Source: PFJX01 sp037442845 (GTDB lineage: Bacteria; Pseudomonadota; Gammaproteobacteria; Burkholderiales; Thiobacillaceae). Taken from it: a DNA stretch of 14,323 bases. Each line of letters opens with the position of its first letter. The stretch's first letter is position 1. The stretch spans positions 1-14,323 of the forward strand of contig JBBIPL010000057.1 in NCBI GenBank assembly GCA_037442845.1. Reading direction: 5' to 3'. Shown here piece after piece: positions 7,015 to 14,088 of the stretch. A model generated the notes under the pieces. The model did no database searches and was not told where the DNA came from. It saw only the letters and a program-made list of their open reading frames with translations. Made by a program: the position numbers and the translations under genes.

Positions 7015-7520
7015 GGGTTCTCCTTCTTGCGGAAGCTGTCCAGCACCAGCAGCACCGCCCCCACGCTGATGCCCGCATCCGCCACGTTGAAGGCGGGCCA
7101 GTGCCAACCGGCCACGTGGAAATCGAGGAAATCGATGACGTGGCCGTACAGGGCGCGGTCGATGACGTTGCCGACGGCGCCGCCCAGGATCAGGGCCAGG
7201 GCCAGGCAGAACAGGGGCCGCCCCCCGGTCTTGCGCAGCAAATACAGGATGAAGACGGCTGCCGCCAGGCCGACCATTATAAAGAAACCCCGCTGCCAGC
7301 CGGGTTGGTCGGCGAGCAGGGAAAAGGCGGCGCCGGGGTTGTGGACGTGGACCAGGTTGAAGAAGCCGGTGAGGGGGATGACGTCCTGGTAGGGGGCAAG
7401 ATGAGCGATCACCGCCAGCTTGCTGATCTGGTCCAGGAGCAGCACCAGGGCTGCGAGCCAGAGCCAGGCGAGGCCGGATTTTCCCTCCCCCGCGGGGGAG
7501 CCGCGTTCAGGCGTGCTCAC
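7011..7520 (-). CDS. lspA: Lipoprotein signal peptidase (signal peptidase II)
   Basis: Inner-membrane aspartyl protease that cleaves signal peptides from diacylglyceryl-prolipoproteins. With the GTG start at 7520 it has 169 residues and four membrane helices. The catalytic aspartates are seen in GNVIDR (D121) and FNVADAGI (D148); HNPGAAFSLLAD and GGAVGN are family-typical. I chose GTG 7520 because GGAG stands 6 nt upstream on the minus strand. The alternative ATG at 7538 (175 aa, MAREKP leader) has no Shine-Dalgarno sequence and overlaps ileS by 32 nt rather than 14. Either start gives an intact enzyme. It is coupled to ileS upstream and to the FKBP gene downstream. Confidence 0.95.
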   Translation of the reverse strand: MSTPERGSPAGEGKSGLAWLWLAALVLLLDQISKLAVIAHLAPYQDVIPLTGFFNLVHVHNPGAAFSLLADQPGWQRGFFIMVGLAAAVFILYLLRKTGGRPLFCLALALILGGAVGNVIDRALYGHVIDFLDFHVAGWHWPAFNVADAGISVGAVLLVLDSFRKKENP

Positions 7521-10260
7521 GGGTTTCTCCCTCGCCATGCAGATTGCTCACGCAACGCCCGCACAGGCCAGGGTGTGCGGGGTCGGCGTTGACGTCGGCG
7601 CGCACGTGCCAGCAGCGCTCGCATTTCTCGTGGGTCAGGGCGGCGACTTCGACGCGGGTGTCGCCGGCAGCCTTCACCACCTGCGCGGCGGAGGTGATGA
7701 GCACGAAACGCAGGTCGTCGCCCAGGCCGGCAAGCAGGTCGAAGTCGTTGCCGTCGGCATGGAAGCTGACATCGGCCTGCAGGGAGGAACCAACCTTGCC
7801 TTCCACCCGCAGTTCCTCGATGCGCTTCTGGGCCAGGCCGCGCAGTTCGCGCAGGCGGCGCCAGCGGGCCAGCAGGCTTTCTTCTTCGGCCTGCCGGGGC
7901 AGTTCGTGCCAAAGACCCAGGAACACGCTGTCCGACTTGCATTGCAGGGCCCAGATTTCCTCGGCGGTGAAGGACAGGATGGGCGCCATGAGCCGGGTCA
8001 GCGTTTGCAGGATGTGCCACAGGGCGCTTTGCGCAGCGCGGCGCGGGCGGCCGTCCTTGGCCGTGGTGTAGAGCCGGTCCTTGAGGATGTCCAGGTAGAA
8101 AGCGCCCAGGTCCTCGGAGCAGAAGTTGTGCAGGCGCTGCACGGCGGTATGGAAGCTGTAGACCCGGTAATCGGCCAGGGTGGCTTCCTGCATTTCCCGG
8201 GTCAGGGCCAGGGCGTAGCGGTCGATCTCCAGCCATTGTTCCGGCGCCAGCAGCTTGGCCGGGTCGAAGTCGGCGGTGTTGGCAAGCAGGAAGCGCAGGG
8301 TGTTGCGGATGCGTCGGTAGTTGTCCACCGCCCGCTTGAGGATCTCGTCGGAGATGGTGAGCTCGCCGGAGTAGTCGGTGCTCGCCACCCACAGGCGCAG
8401 GATGTCGGCGCCGTAGGTGTCCATGACCTTCTGCGGGGCGATGACGTTGCCCTTGGACTTGGACATCTTCATGCCCTTGCCGTCGACGACGAAGCCGTGG
8501 GTGAGCAGTGCGGCGTAAGGCGCGTGGCCATCGGTGGCGCAGCCGGTGAGCAAGCTGGACTGGAACCAGCCGCGATGCTGGTCGGAACCTTCCAGGTAGA
8601 GGTCGGCCGGGTGCTTGAGGCCCTCCCGCTCCTTAAGCAGGCAGGCGTGGGTGACGCCGGAATCGAACCAGACGTCCAGGGTGTCCCGGTTCTTCACGTA
8701 GTGTTCCGCGTCATCGCCCAACAGTTCCTTCGGGTCCAGGCTGAACCAGGCTTCGATGCCGGCCTGTTCGACCCGCTTGGCTACCTCCTCCAGCAGTTCC
8801 TGGCTGCGCGGATGCAGTTCACCCGTGCTCTTGTGCACGAAGAAGGGCATGGGTACGCCCCAGTTGCGCTGGCGCGAGACGCACCAGTCCGGCCGCGTCT
8901 TCATCATGGCCTCCAGGCGGGCGCGGCCCCAGGCCGGGAAGAATTCGGTTTCCTCGACGGCGCGCATGGCCTTGGCGCGCAGGCCCACCTTGTCCATGCC
9001 GATGAACCACTGTCGGGTGGCGCGGAAGATGATCGGGGTCTTGTGCCGCCAGCAATGGGGGTAGCTGTGCTTGAGCGGCGCCTGGGCGAGCAGGCGGCCG
9101 TTCTCGGTCAATAGCTCCAGCACCTTCTTGTTGCCGGCCCACACCGACAGGCCGCCCAGCAGCGGGGTATCGGCGTAGAACTTGCCGTCGTCGCCGACGG
9201 GGTTGGCAACCGCAAGGCCGTACTTCTGGCCGGCAATGTAGTCGTCATGGCCGTGGCCGGGGGCGATGTGCACCAGGCCGACGCCGGCCTCCAGGGTGAC
9301 GAAATCGGCCAGGATCACCGGCACTTCCCGCGCATAGAAGGGGTGCTGCAGTTTCAGGCCTTCCAGGTCCGCGCCCTTGACCTGGGCAACAGTCTCCACC
9401 GCATCGAAGCCGTAGCGTCGAATGGCCGCCTCTGCTAGGTCACGGGCCAGGATCAAGATGCCTTTCGGGGTGCGGATCAGGTCGTAGACGAAGTCGGGAT
9501 GTACCGCCACCGCCTGGTTGGCGGGCAGGGTCCAGGGCGTGGTGGTCCAGATCACGGCGTAGGCGGAGCAATCGCCCTCGGCGGGCATGCCCAGTCGCCG
9601 TGCCAGGTCGGCGCAGTCCGCGACCTGGAAGGCCACGTCGATGGCCGGCGAGATCTTGTCCTCGTATTCCACTTCCGCTTCCGCCAGGGCCGAGCCGCAG
9701 TCCGCGCACCAGTGCACCGGCTTGGCGCCCAGGTAGAGGTGGCCGTTGGCCTGGATCTTGCCCAGTTCCCGGATGATGTCCGCCTCGAAGCGGTAGTCCA
9801 TGGTCAGGTAGGGGTGGTCCCAGTCGCCCAGCACGCCTAGGCGGATGAAGTCTGCCTTCTGCCGTTCCACCTGGCTCGCCGCGTATTCCCGGCAGAGTTC
9901 GCGGAAGCGGGCCGGCGGCGTGTCCTTGCCGTGGCTCTTCTCCACCTGCAGTTCGATCGGCAAGCCATGGCAGTCCCAGCCCGGCACGTAGGGGGCGTCG
10001 AAGCCCTCCAGGGTCTTGGTCTTGACGATGATGTCCTTGAGGATCTTGTTCACCGCGTGGCCGATGTGGATGTCGCCGTTGGCGTAGGGCGGGCCGTCGT
10101 GCAGCACCCAGATGGGGCGGCCCTTGGCGTTGGCGCGCAGCTTCTCGTACAGCTTCTTCTCCTGCCAGGCCTTGACCCAGGCCGGTTCCCGCTTGGCCAG
10201 GTCGCCGCGCATGGGGAAGGGGGTGTCGGGGAGGTTCAGGGTGTCTTTGTAGTCGGGCAT
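7507..10260 (-). CDS. ileS: Isoleucine--tRNA ligase
   Basis: Class I aminoacyl-tRNA synthetase that charges tRNA-Ile. It has 917 residues, the length of the bacterial eubacterial-type enzyme. Catalytic motifs HIGH (residues 65-68, in PPYANGDIHIGHAVNK) and KMSKS (598-602) are intact. The CP1 editing domain shows TTTPWTLPANQAV and GHGHDDY, the hydrolytic site that removes Val-tRNA. The C-terminal zinc finger has four Cys at 880, 883, 900 and 903 (CERCWH and CGRC). The C-terminal zinc site marks the IleS1 type, not the mupirocin-resistant IleS2 type. The ATG at 10260 has only a weak AGG upstream. Its 3' end overlaps lspA. About 80 bp upstream lies a miniature transposable element that separates it from ribF. 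Confidence 0.98.
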   Translation of the reverse strand: MPDYKDTLNLPDTPFPMRGDLAKREPAWVKAWQEKKLYEKLRANAKGRPIWVLHDGPPYANGDIHIGHAVNKILKDIIVKTKTLEGFDAPYVPGWDCHGLPIELQVEKSHGKDTPPARFRELCREYAASQVERQKADFIRLGVLGDWDHPYLTMDYRFEADIIRELGKIQANGHLYLGAKPVHWCADCGSALAEAEVEYEDKISPAIDVAFQVADCADLARRLGMPAEGDCSAYAVIWTTTPWTLPANQAVAVHPDFVYDLIRTPKGILILARDLAEAAIRRYGFDAVETVAQVKGADLEGLKLQHPFYAREVPVILADFVTLEAGVGLVHIAPGHGHDDYIAGQKYGLAVANPVGDDGKFYADTPLLGGLSVWAGNKKVLELLTENGRLLAQAPLKHSYPHCWRHKTPIIFRATRQWFIGMDKVGLRAKAMRAVEETEFFPAWGRARLEAMMKTRPDWCVSRQRNWGVPMPFFVHKSTGELHPRSQELLEEVAKRVEQAGIEAWFSLDPKELLGDDAEHYVKNRDTLDVWFDSGVTHACLLKEREGLKHPADLYLEGSDQHRGWFQSSLLTGCATDGHAPYAALLTHGFVVDGKGMKMSKSKGNVIAPQKVMDTYGADILRLWVASTDYSGELTISDEILKRAVDNYRRIRNTLRFLLANTADFDPAKLLAPEQWLEIDRYALALTREMQEATLADYRVYSFHTAVQRLHNFCSEDLGAFYLDILKDRLYTTAKDGRPRRAAQSALWHILQTLTRLMAPILSFTAEEIWALQCKSDSVFLGLWHELPRQAEEESLLARWRRLRELRGLAQKRIEELRVEGKVGSSLQADVSFHADGNDFDLLAGLGDDLRFVLITSAAQVVKAAGDTRVEVAALTHEKCERCWHVRADVNADPAHPGLCGRCVSNLHGEGETREHA

Positions 10261-10340
10261 GTTGGGTTTGCTGCCTGGATTCAGCGTTGTTCGTGAGTAT
10301 GCCGGGGTAGGCCGGGGGCGCCCTCGGCCTCTGACCTCAA

Positions 10341-10524
10341 TTCAACCCGGATTGTCCATTAGGACGCGCGATGATGGCGAGACGGAGCGCGAGACAGTTC
10401 GGGTGCTCGGGAGGAGGCCATAGCCGTGCCTATGGTCGACGAGCGAGCGCCCGAAATGGCCGCGATCCGGCCGCCAGGGCGCGCGTAGGCCCGCAGGGCC
10501 GCCTAATGGACAATCCGGGTTCAA
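10341..10524. mobile_element. MITE-like element with TTCAA target duplication
   Basis: A 174-bp non-coding element (10346-10519) with perfect 18-bp terminal inverted repeats, CCCGGATTGTCCATTAGG at 10346-10363 and its exact complement at 10502-10519. It is flanked on both sides by TTCAA (10341-10345 and 10520-10524), read as a 5-bp target duplication. The interior is also self-complementary in nested order: 10364-10370 with 10480-10486, 10383-10391 with 10461-10469 (one mismatch), 10398-10409 with 10444-10455 (one T-G pair), and 10416-10423 with 10430-10437. A side hairpin GGCCC-GCA-GGGCC occupies 10488-10500. There is no transposase, so mobility would need one in trans; I cannot name the IS family. 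It lies between ribF and ileS, inside their presumed shared transcript. Confidence 0.85.
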
Positions 10525-11453
10525 ACATTCAACATCTCCCGTGCCTGCATCGCATCCTCATCGATCTGCGCGATCAGCGCCTCCAGGCTGGGAAACTTGG
10601 CCTCGTCCCTCAGCTTGTGCAGGAACTCGACGCGCAGGTGCTGACGGTAGATGGACTGGTCGAAATTGAAGAGATGCACTTCCAGGGTCGGCCGGCCGTT
10701 GGCGTGCACCGTGGGGCGGGTGCCCAGGCTGGCGACGCCGGGCCAGTCGGGCTGCTCCAGGCCCTGCACGCGCGCGGCGAAGATGCCGGTCAGCGGCGGG
10801 CGGTTGTGCTTCAACTGGATGTTGGCGGTGGGATAACCGATCTTGCGGCCCAATTGATCGCCGCCCACGACGCGACCGGAGATGGAATAGGGCCGGCCCA
10901 GCAACTGGGCGGCGGTGGCCATGTCGCCGGCGGCCAGGGCATCGCGCACGGCGGTGCTGGAGGCGCGCTGGCCGGCGGCTTCCACCGTGTGCAGGGATTC
11001 CGCCTCGAACCCGTACTTTTCGCCGAGCTGCTTGAGCAGGGCGAAATCCCCGGCCCGCTTCGCGCCGAAGCGAAAATCATCGCCCACCAGCACGTAGCGG
11101 GCGCGCAAGCCCTCGACCAGGATGCGGCGCACGAAGTCCTCGGCGGACAGGGCGGCGAAGGGCTTGCTGAAGCGGCAGACATGTACGCGGGCGACACCCA
11201 GGCCGCGCAGGATTTCCAGTTTCTCGCGCAGGGAGGTCAGGCGGCTGGGCGCCGAATCCGGCGTGAAGATTTCACGCGGATGCGGTTCGAAGGTCAGCAC
11301 CGTGGGCGCGCCGCCCACCGAGGCGGAGCGGGCGGTGAGCCGGGCCAGCATGGCCTGATGGCCGAGGTGCACGCCGTCGAAATTGCCGATGGTGACGGCG
11401 CCGGGGCGTTGCTGCGTATGCGGTTCGCCGAAGCAGCCGTGGGTCATCCGCAT
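10521..11453 (-). CDS. ribF: Bifunctional riboflavin kinase/FAD synthetase
   Basis: Makes FMN from riboflavin, then FAD from FMN, in the cytoplasm. It has 310 residues (E. coli 313). The N-terminal FMN adenylyltransferase module has GNFDGVHLGH (23-32), FEPHP (55-59) and SSTAVR (165-170). The C-terminal riboflavin kinase module starts near 185 with GRVVGGDQLGRKIGYPTANI, whose PTAN (208-211) is the flavokinase signature. Start ATG at 11453 gives MRMTHG; a second in-frame ATG at 11447 is possible, and neither has a strong ribosome binding site. The frame stays open to 12437 through the antisense of murJ, which is not coding. The TGA stop at 10523-10521 lies inside the TTCAA duplication of the adjacent mobile element; the coding frame appears unaffected. 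murJ is 56 nt upstream. Confidence 0.96.
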   Translation of the reverse strand: MRMTHGCFGEPHTQQRPGAVTIGNFDGVHLGHQAMLARLTARSASVGGAPTVLTFEPHPREIFTPDSAPSRLTSLREKLEILRGLGVARVHVCRFSKPFAALSAEDFVRRILVEGLRARYVLVGDDFRFGAKRAGDFALLKQLGEKYGFEAESLHTVEAAGQRASSTAVRDALAAGDMATAAQLLGRPYSISGRVVGGDQLGRKIGYPTANIQLKHNRPPLTGIFAARVQGLEQPDWPGVASLGTRPTVHANGRPTLEVHLFNFDQSIYRQHLRVEFLHKLRDEAKFPSLEALIAQIDEDAMQAREMLNV

Positions 11454-11471
11454 GATGAGGATATCTCGTTG

Positions 11472-11493
11472 AAAAAACGCGGATTTTAGCCGC
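11472..11493 (-). terminator. Weak terminator-like hairpin between murJ and ribF
   Basis: On the minus strand GCGG, a 7-nt loop, CCGC and then a run of T residues (11477-11472) lie between the murJ stop and the ribF start. The stem is only four base pairs, so termination would be partial at best. It may attenuate read-through from murJ into ribF, or mean nothing. Confidence 0.25.
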
Positions 11494-11509
11494 CGGAGGG
11501 AGGGAGAGT

Positions 11510-13048
11510 CTATTCGGCGGCGCGGCGTTTGAAGTCGGCGGGACGGAAGCCGAGCAGGCCCAGGGTGGCGAAATAGATGAGGACGCCCCCGGCCACCAGC
11601 GCGCCGAGATGGAGGATGCGTTGGCTGAAGCCGTAAGCCAGCCAGCGCGCTTCCTCGGTCATGGCGAACCAGAGGAACAGGCCCATGGCCATCAGGCCCA
11701 GGCCGAGCTTGCCCAGAAAGACGCGCCATCCCGGTTGCCGCTGGTAGATGCCGAGCTGGCGCAATTTGTAATAGAGGATGCCGGCATTCAGGCAGGCGCC
11801 CAGGCCGATGGCCAGGGCCAGGCCGGCATGCTTGAGATGCCAGATGAAGGCCAGGTTCATGGCCTGGGTGGCGAGCAGGGTGAGCAGTGCGATCTTCACC
11901 GGCGTCTTGATGTTCTGGCGGGCATAGAAGCCGGGCGCCAGCACCTTCACCAGGATCAGGCCGAGCAGGCCGACGCTGTAGGCGACCAGGGCAAGGCGGG
12001 TCATTTGCACATCGTGGGCGGTGAATTCCCCATAGAAGAACAGGGTGGCGATGAGCGGCACGGCGAGGATGCCGAGGGCCAGGGCGGCGGGCGCCGCCAG
12101 CAGCAGGGTCATGCGCAGGCCCCAGTCCAGCAGTTTCGAGTACTGGCCGCTGTCGTTGTCGGCGTAATGCCGGGCCAGGGAAGGCAGCAGGATGGTGCCG
12201 AGGGCGGCGCCCAGCAGGCCCGCAGGAAACTCCATGAGACGGTCGGCGTAGTACAGCCAGGACACGCTGCCGGTGTCCAGGAAGGAAGCGAACACGGTAT
12301 TGAGGATGAGGGAGATCTGCGCCACCGAGACCCCCAGGGCGGCGGGGGCCATGAGCGTGAGGATGCGCCGGACCCCTGGGTCTTTGGGCGCCCAGTCCCA
12401 GCGCGGCAACATGCCCAGACGCTTGAGTCCATGCCACTGCAAGGCCAGTTGCAGCACGCCGCCCAGAAAGGCGCCCCAGGCCAGGGCGAGGATGGGCGGA
12501 TCGAACCAGGGCGCGGCGAACGCGGCGGCGAGGATCATGGCCACGTTGAGCAATACCGGCGTGAACGCCGGCAGCATGAAACGGCTCCAGGTATTGAGCA
12601 CCCCCGCCGCCAGGGCCACCAGGGACATGAACACGATGTAGGGAAAGACGATGCGCATCAGGTCGACGGTGAGGGCGAACTTGTCCGGCGCGGCGGCAAA
12701 CCCCGGCGCCACCAGCAGGATGACCAGGGGCGCCCCCAGCACCCCCGCGGCGGCCACGACCATGACCGCGACGAACAGGACGGTGGCCACCCGGTTGATC
12801 AGGAGATGGGTTTCCTGATCTCCCCGCTGGTTGCGATACTCGGCCAGGATGGGCACGAAAGCCTGGGAAAAAGCCCCCTCGGCGAACAGGCGGCGCAGCA
12901 GGTTGGGCAGCTTGAAGGCCACCACGAAGGCATCGGTGGCCATGCCGGCGCCGAAGACGCGGGCGATGACGGCGTCGCGCACGAAGCCCAGGATGCGGGA
13001 CAGCAGGGTCATCGAGCTGACCGCGGCGAGAGCGCGCAGAAGGTTCAT
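11510..13048 (-). CDS. murJ: Lipid II flippase MurJ (MviN)
   Basis: Polytopic inner-membrane protein of the MOP superfamily that flips lipid II to the periplasmic face for peptidoglycan synthesis. It has 512 residues (E. coli 511) and is very hydrophobic throughout, consistent with about 14 helices. It opens MNLLRALAAVSSMTLLSRIL with GFVRDAVIARVFGAG next, then KLPNLLRRLFAEGAFSQAFVP, the MviN signature. The C-terminus carries a charged tail GFRPADFKRRAAE. The ATG at 13048 was chosen by family resemblance; an upstream in-frame ATG at 13081 adds a Pro-rich leader MPHHPAPAPVS. Neither start has a good Shine-Dalgarno sequence. It is divergent from rpsT, a very common arrangement in beta- and gammaproteobacteria, and leads into ribF. 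Confidence 0.97.
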   Translation of the reverse strand: MNLLRALAAVSSMTLLSRILGFVRDAVIARVFGAGMATDAFVVAFKLPNLLRRLFAEGAFSQAFVPILAEYRNQRGDQETHLLINRVATVLFVAVMVVAAAGVLGAPLVILLVAPGFAAAPDKFALTVDLMRIVFPYIVFMSLVALAAGVLNTWSRFMLPAFTPVLLNVAMILAAAFAAPWFDPPILALAWGAFLGGVLQLALQWHGLKRLGMLPRWDWAPKDPGVRRILTLMAPAALGVSVAQISLILNTVFASFLDTGSVSWLYYADRLMEFPAGLLGAALGTILLPSLARHYADNDSGQYSKLLDWGLRMTLLLAAPAALALGILAVPLIATLFFYGEFTAHDVQMTRLALVAYSVGLLGLILVKVLAPGFYARQNIKTPVKIALLTLLATQAMNLAFIWHLKHAGLALAIGLGACLNAGILYYKLRQLGIYQRQPGWRVFLGKLGLGLMAMGLFLWFAMTEEARWLAYGFSQRILHLGALVAGGVLIYFATLGLLGFRPADFKRRAAE

Positions 13049-13153
13049 GGAAACAGGGGCCGGGGCGGGGTGGTGCGGCATGGTAGCGAATGGCCGCCGG
13101 CCCGGATAGCCGGACGCCCGCGGGAGGCCGGGACTTCCCTATGATTCAAGCGC

Positions 13154-13182
13154 TTGCCTGAACAGGTCGGCGCCGGTATGAT
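13154..13182 (+). promoter_or_regulatory. Sigma-70-type promoter for rpsT
   Basis: TTGCCT at 13154-13159 and TATGAT at 13177-13182 are spaced by 17 nt, a good housekeeping promoter. Transcription would begin near 13190, giving a leader of about 33 nt before the ATG at 13223, with AAGGAG as ribosome binding site. A perfect 10-bp palindrome CAAGCGCTTG (13147-13156) overlaps the -35 element. Confidence 0.7.
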
Positions 13183-13222
13183 GCGCGTTTTTCCGAATAC
13201 CCCCAGATCAAGGAGTTTCCGC

Positions 13223-13486
13223 ATGGCTAACAGCGCACAGGCGAAAAAACGCGCGCGTCAGACCGCCGCGCAACGGCTGGCCAACATGGCCCAGCGCTCG
13301 GCCTACCGGACCGCGGTGAAGAAAGTCCGCAAGGCCATCGAGGCGGGCGACAAGGCCGCGGCCCAGGCCGCCCTTAACGAGAACATGGCCGTCATCGACA
13401 GCCTGGCCGACAAGAGAATCGTGCACAAGAACAAGGCGGCGCGGCACAAGAGCCGGCTGTCGGGCGCCATCAAGGCCATGGCCTGA
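13223..13486 (+). CDS. rpsT: 30S ribosomal protein S20
   Basis: Small-subunit protein that binds 16S rRNA early in assembly. It has 87 residues, as in E. coli. MANSAQAKKRARQTAAQR at the start, RTAVKKVRKAIEAGDK in the middle and HKNKAARHKSRLSGAIKAM at the end are family-typical, and the protein is helical and strongly basic. The ATG at 13223 is fixed by AAGGAG 7 nt upstream; a longer frame from 13154 covers the promoter and was rejected. It is a single-gene transcript with its own promoter and a strong terminator. Its divergent neighbour is murJ and its convergent neighbour the DUF3579 gene. Confidence 0.98.
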   Translation: MANSAQAKKRARQTAAQRLANMAQRSAYRTAVKKVRKAIEAGDKAAAQAALNENMAVIDSLADKRIVHKNKAARHKSRLSGAIKAMA

Positions 13487-13512
13487 AGCCGGACCTTCCG
13501 CTCGCGCACCCG

Positions 13513-13542
13513 CCGCCCGGTTCATCCGGGCGGTTTTGTTTT
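13513..13542 (+). terminator. Rho-independent terminator of rpsT
   Basis: A perfect 8-bp stem CCGCCCGG (13513-13520) with CCGGGCGG (13526-13533) and loop TTCAT is followed by TTTTGTTTT. The complement of the loop supplies the TGA stop of the DUF3579 gene on the minus strand. There is no T-run on the minus side, so it terminates mainly rpsT. Confidence 0.93.
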
Positions 13543-13878
13543 CAGCGCCGCGTCGGCGCACGCTGGCAGCGCGCCGTCGCGCGGGATTTGCCGCCCGTCG
13601 ACGATTTCCAGGTCGTTCTGCCGTGCGAAATCGAGCAGGAAGCGGAACAGGCGGGCCTCGCGCTGTTCGAGGGCGCGCTGGATCACCACGCAGCGCACGC
13701 CCTGGCGGGTGACCGGGCAGACCAGAGGGGAGTAGTGCAGGCGATGGTCCGCGCCCACACGGGAGGCCACGCCGGCCAGGCGTTCCGCCCAGTCGCTGGG
13801 GCGGAAGGGGCGTCCCGCGCGGGTCAGGCCGCGTATCACGACCTCGCCCTTGAATTCGTCGTTGCCGGCAGCGCTCAT
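13522..13878 (-). CDS. DUF3579 family protein
   Basis: A 118-residue soluble protein of unknown function, from a family I know mainly in Betaproteobacteria. Recognisable conserved stretches are VVIRGLTRAGRPFRPSDWAERLAG (about residues 12-35), LHYSPLVCPV and RLFRFLLDFARQNDLEIVDGR. No signal peptide or membrane helix is seen. The ATG at 13878 begins MSAAGNDEF; a Met ten codons upstream (13908) overlaps the -10 box described below, so the shorter form is preferred. The ribosome binding site is weak (GGGTG). In relatives it often stands before argF as I recall; that side is not visible here because the gene reads towards rpsT. Its stop sits in the rpsT terminator loop. The C-terminal tail ends ALKTKPPG, the last codons being part of the hairpin. 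Confidence 0.85.
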   Translation of the reverse strand: MSAAGNDEFKGEVVIRGLTRAGRPFRPSDWAERLAGVASRVGADHRLHYSPLVCPVTRQGVRCVVIQRALEQREARLFRFLLDFARQNDLEIVDGRQIPRDGALPACADAALKTKPPG

Positions 13879-13906
13879 GGAACACCCGGTGGCGGAAATT
13901 TGCTGC

Positions 13907-13915
13907 ATTGTAGCA
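13907..13915 (-). promoter_or_regulatory. Extended -10 promoter candidate for the DUF3579 gene
   Basis: The minus strand reads TGCTACAAT, an extended -10 with TACAAT matching five of six consensus bases, about 29 nt upstream of the ATG at 13878. No clear -35 lies 17-18 nt upstream. It argues against the Met codon at 13908, which would overlap this box. Confidence 0.45.
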
Positions 13916-13944
13916 AAAGGGTCGCCAGGCCCTTTTAACGTGAA

Positions 13945-13960
13945 AGTCGCCTCGGCGACT
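13945..13960. repeat. Short hairpin AGTCGC/GCGACT
   Basis: AGTCGC (13945-13950), CTCG, GCGACT (13955-13960) form a perfect 6-bp stem with a CTCG loop, lacking a T-run on either strand. It lies upstream of the DUF3579 promoter candidate, close to the next palindromic repeat. Confidence 0.55.
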
Positions 13961-13969
13961 CTCGAAGCT

Positions 13970-13995
13970 CCCCTCTCCCGCAGGCGGGAGAGGGG
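13970..13995. repeat. Palindromic interspersed repeat CCCCTCTCCCGC
   Basis: CCCCTCTCCCGC (13970-13981) is the exact complement of GCGGGAGAGGGG (13984-13995), a 12-bp perfect stem, followed by CTGGGGGGGTGAGG. From general knowledge, this palindrome followed by a GGGGTGAGG tail is a very common intergenic repeat in GC-rich Proteobacteria. Copy number in this genome cannot be seen from one window. Confidence 0.7.
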
Positions 13996-14047
13996 CTGGG
14001 GGGGTGAGGCGGGGGTTTCGCGGAGCATGCGCAGCACCCGCCGAACG

Positions 14048-14069
14048 GCCCCGGAATGCAGTCCGGGGC
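14048..14069. repeat. Hairpin GCCCCGGA/TCCGGGGC
   Basis: An 8-bp perfect stem (14048-14055 with 14062-14069) has the loop ATGCAG. There is no T-run, so it is not a typical terminator. Confidence 0.55.
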
Positions 14070-14088
14070 GCGCCCTGCAAGGGAGGGA

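Noticed and set aside
7420..9114. Long plus-strand open frame (564 codons) opposite ileS and lspA
   Set aside because: It is the complement of recognised ileS and lspA coding sequence. High GC content keeps such frames open, and the translation has no recognisable domain.
11454..12437. In-frame extension of ribF to a 638-residue protein
   Set aside because: The extra 328 codons are the antisense-frame shadow of murJ, rich in Arg, Pro and Gly and without conserved motifs; RibF motifs start only after 11453.
11609..13144. Long plus-strand open frame (511 codons) opposite murJ
   Set aside because: A shadow of murJ, dominated by Gln, Gly, Glu and His, as expected for the complement of a hydrophobic membrane protein gene.
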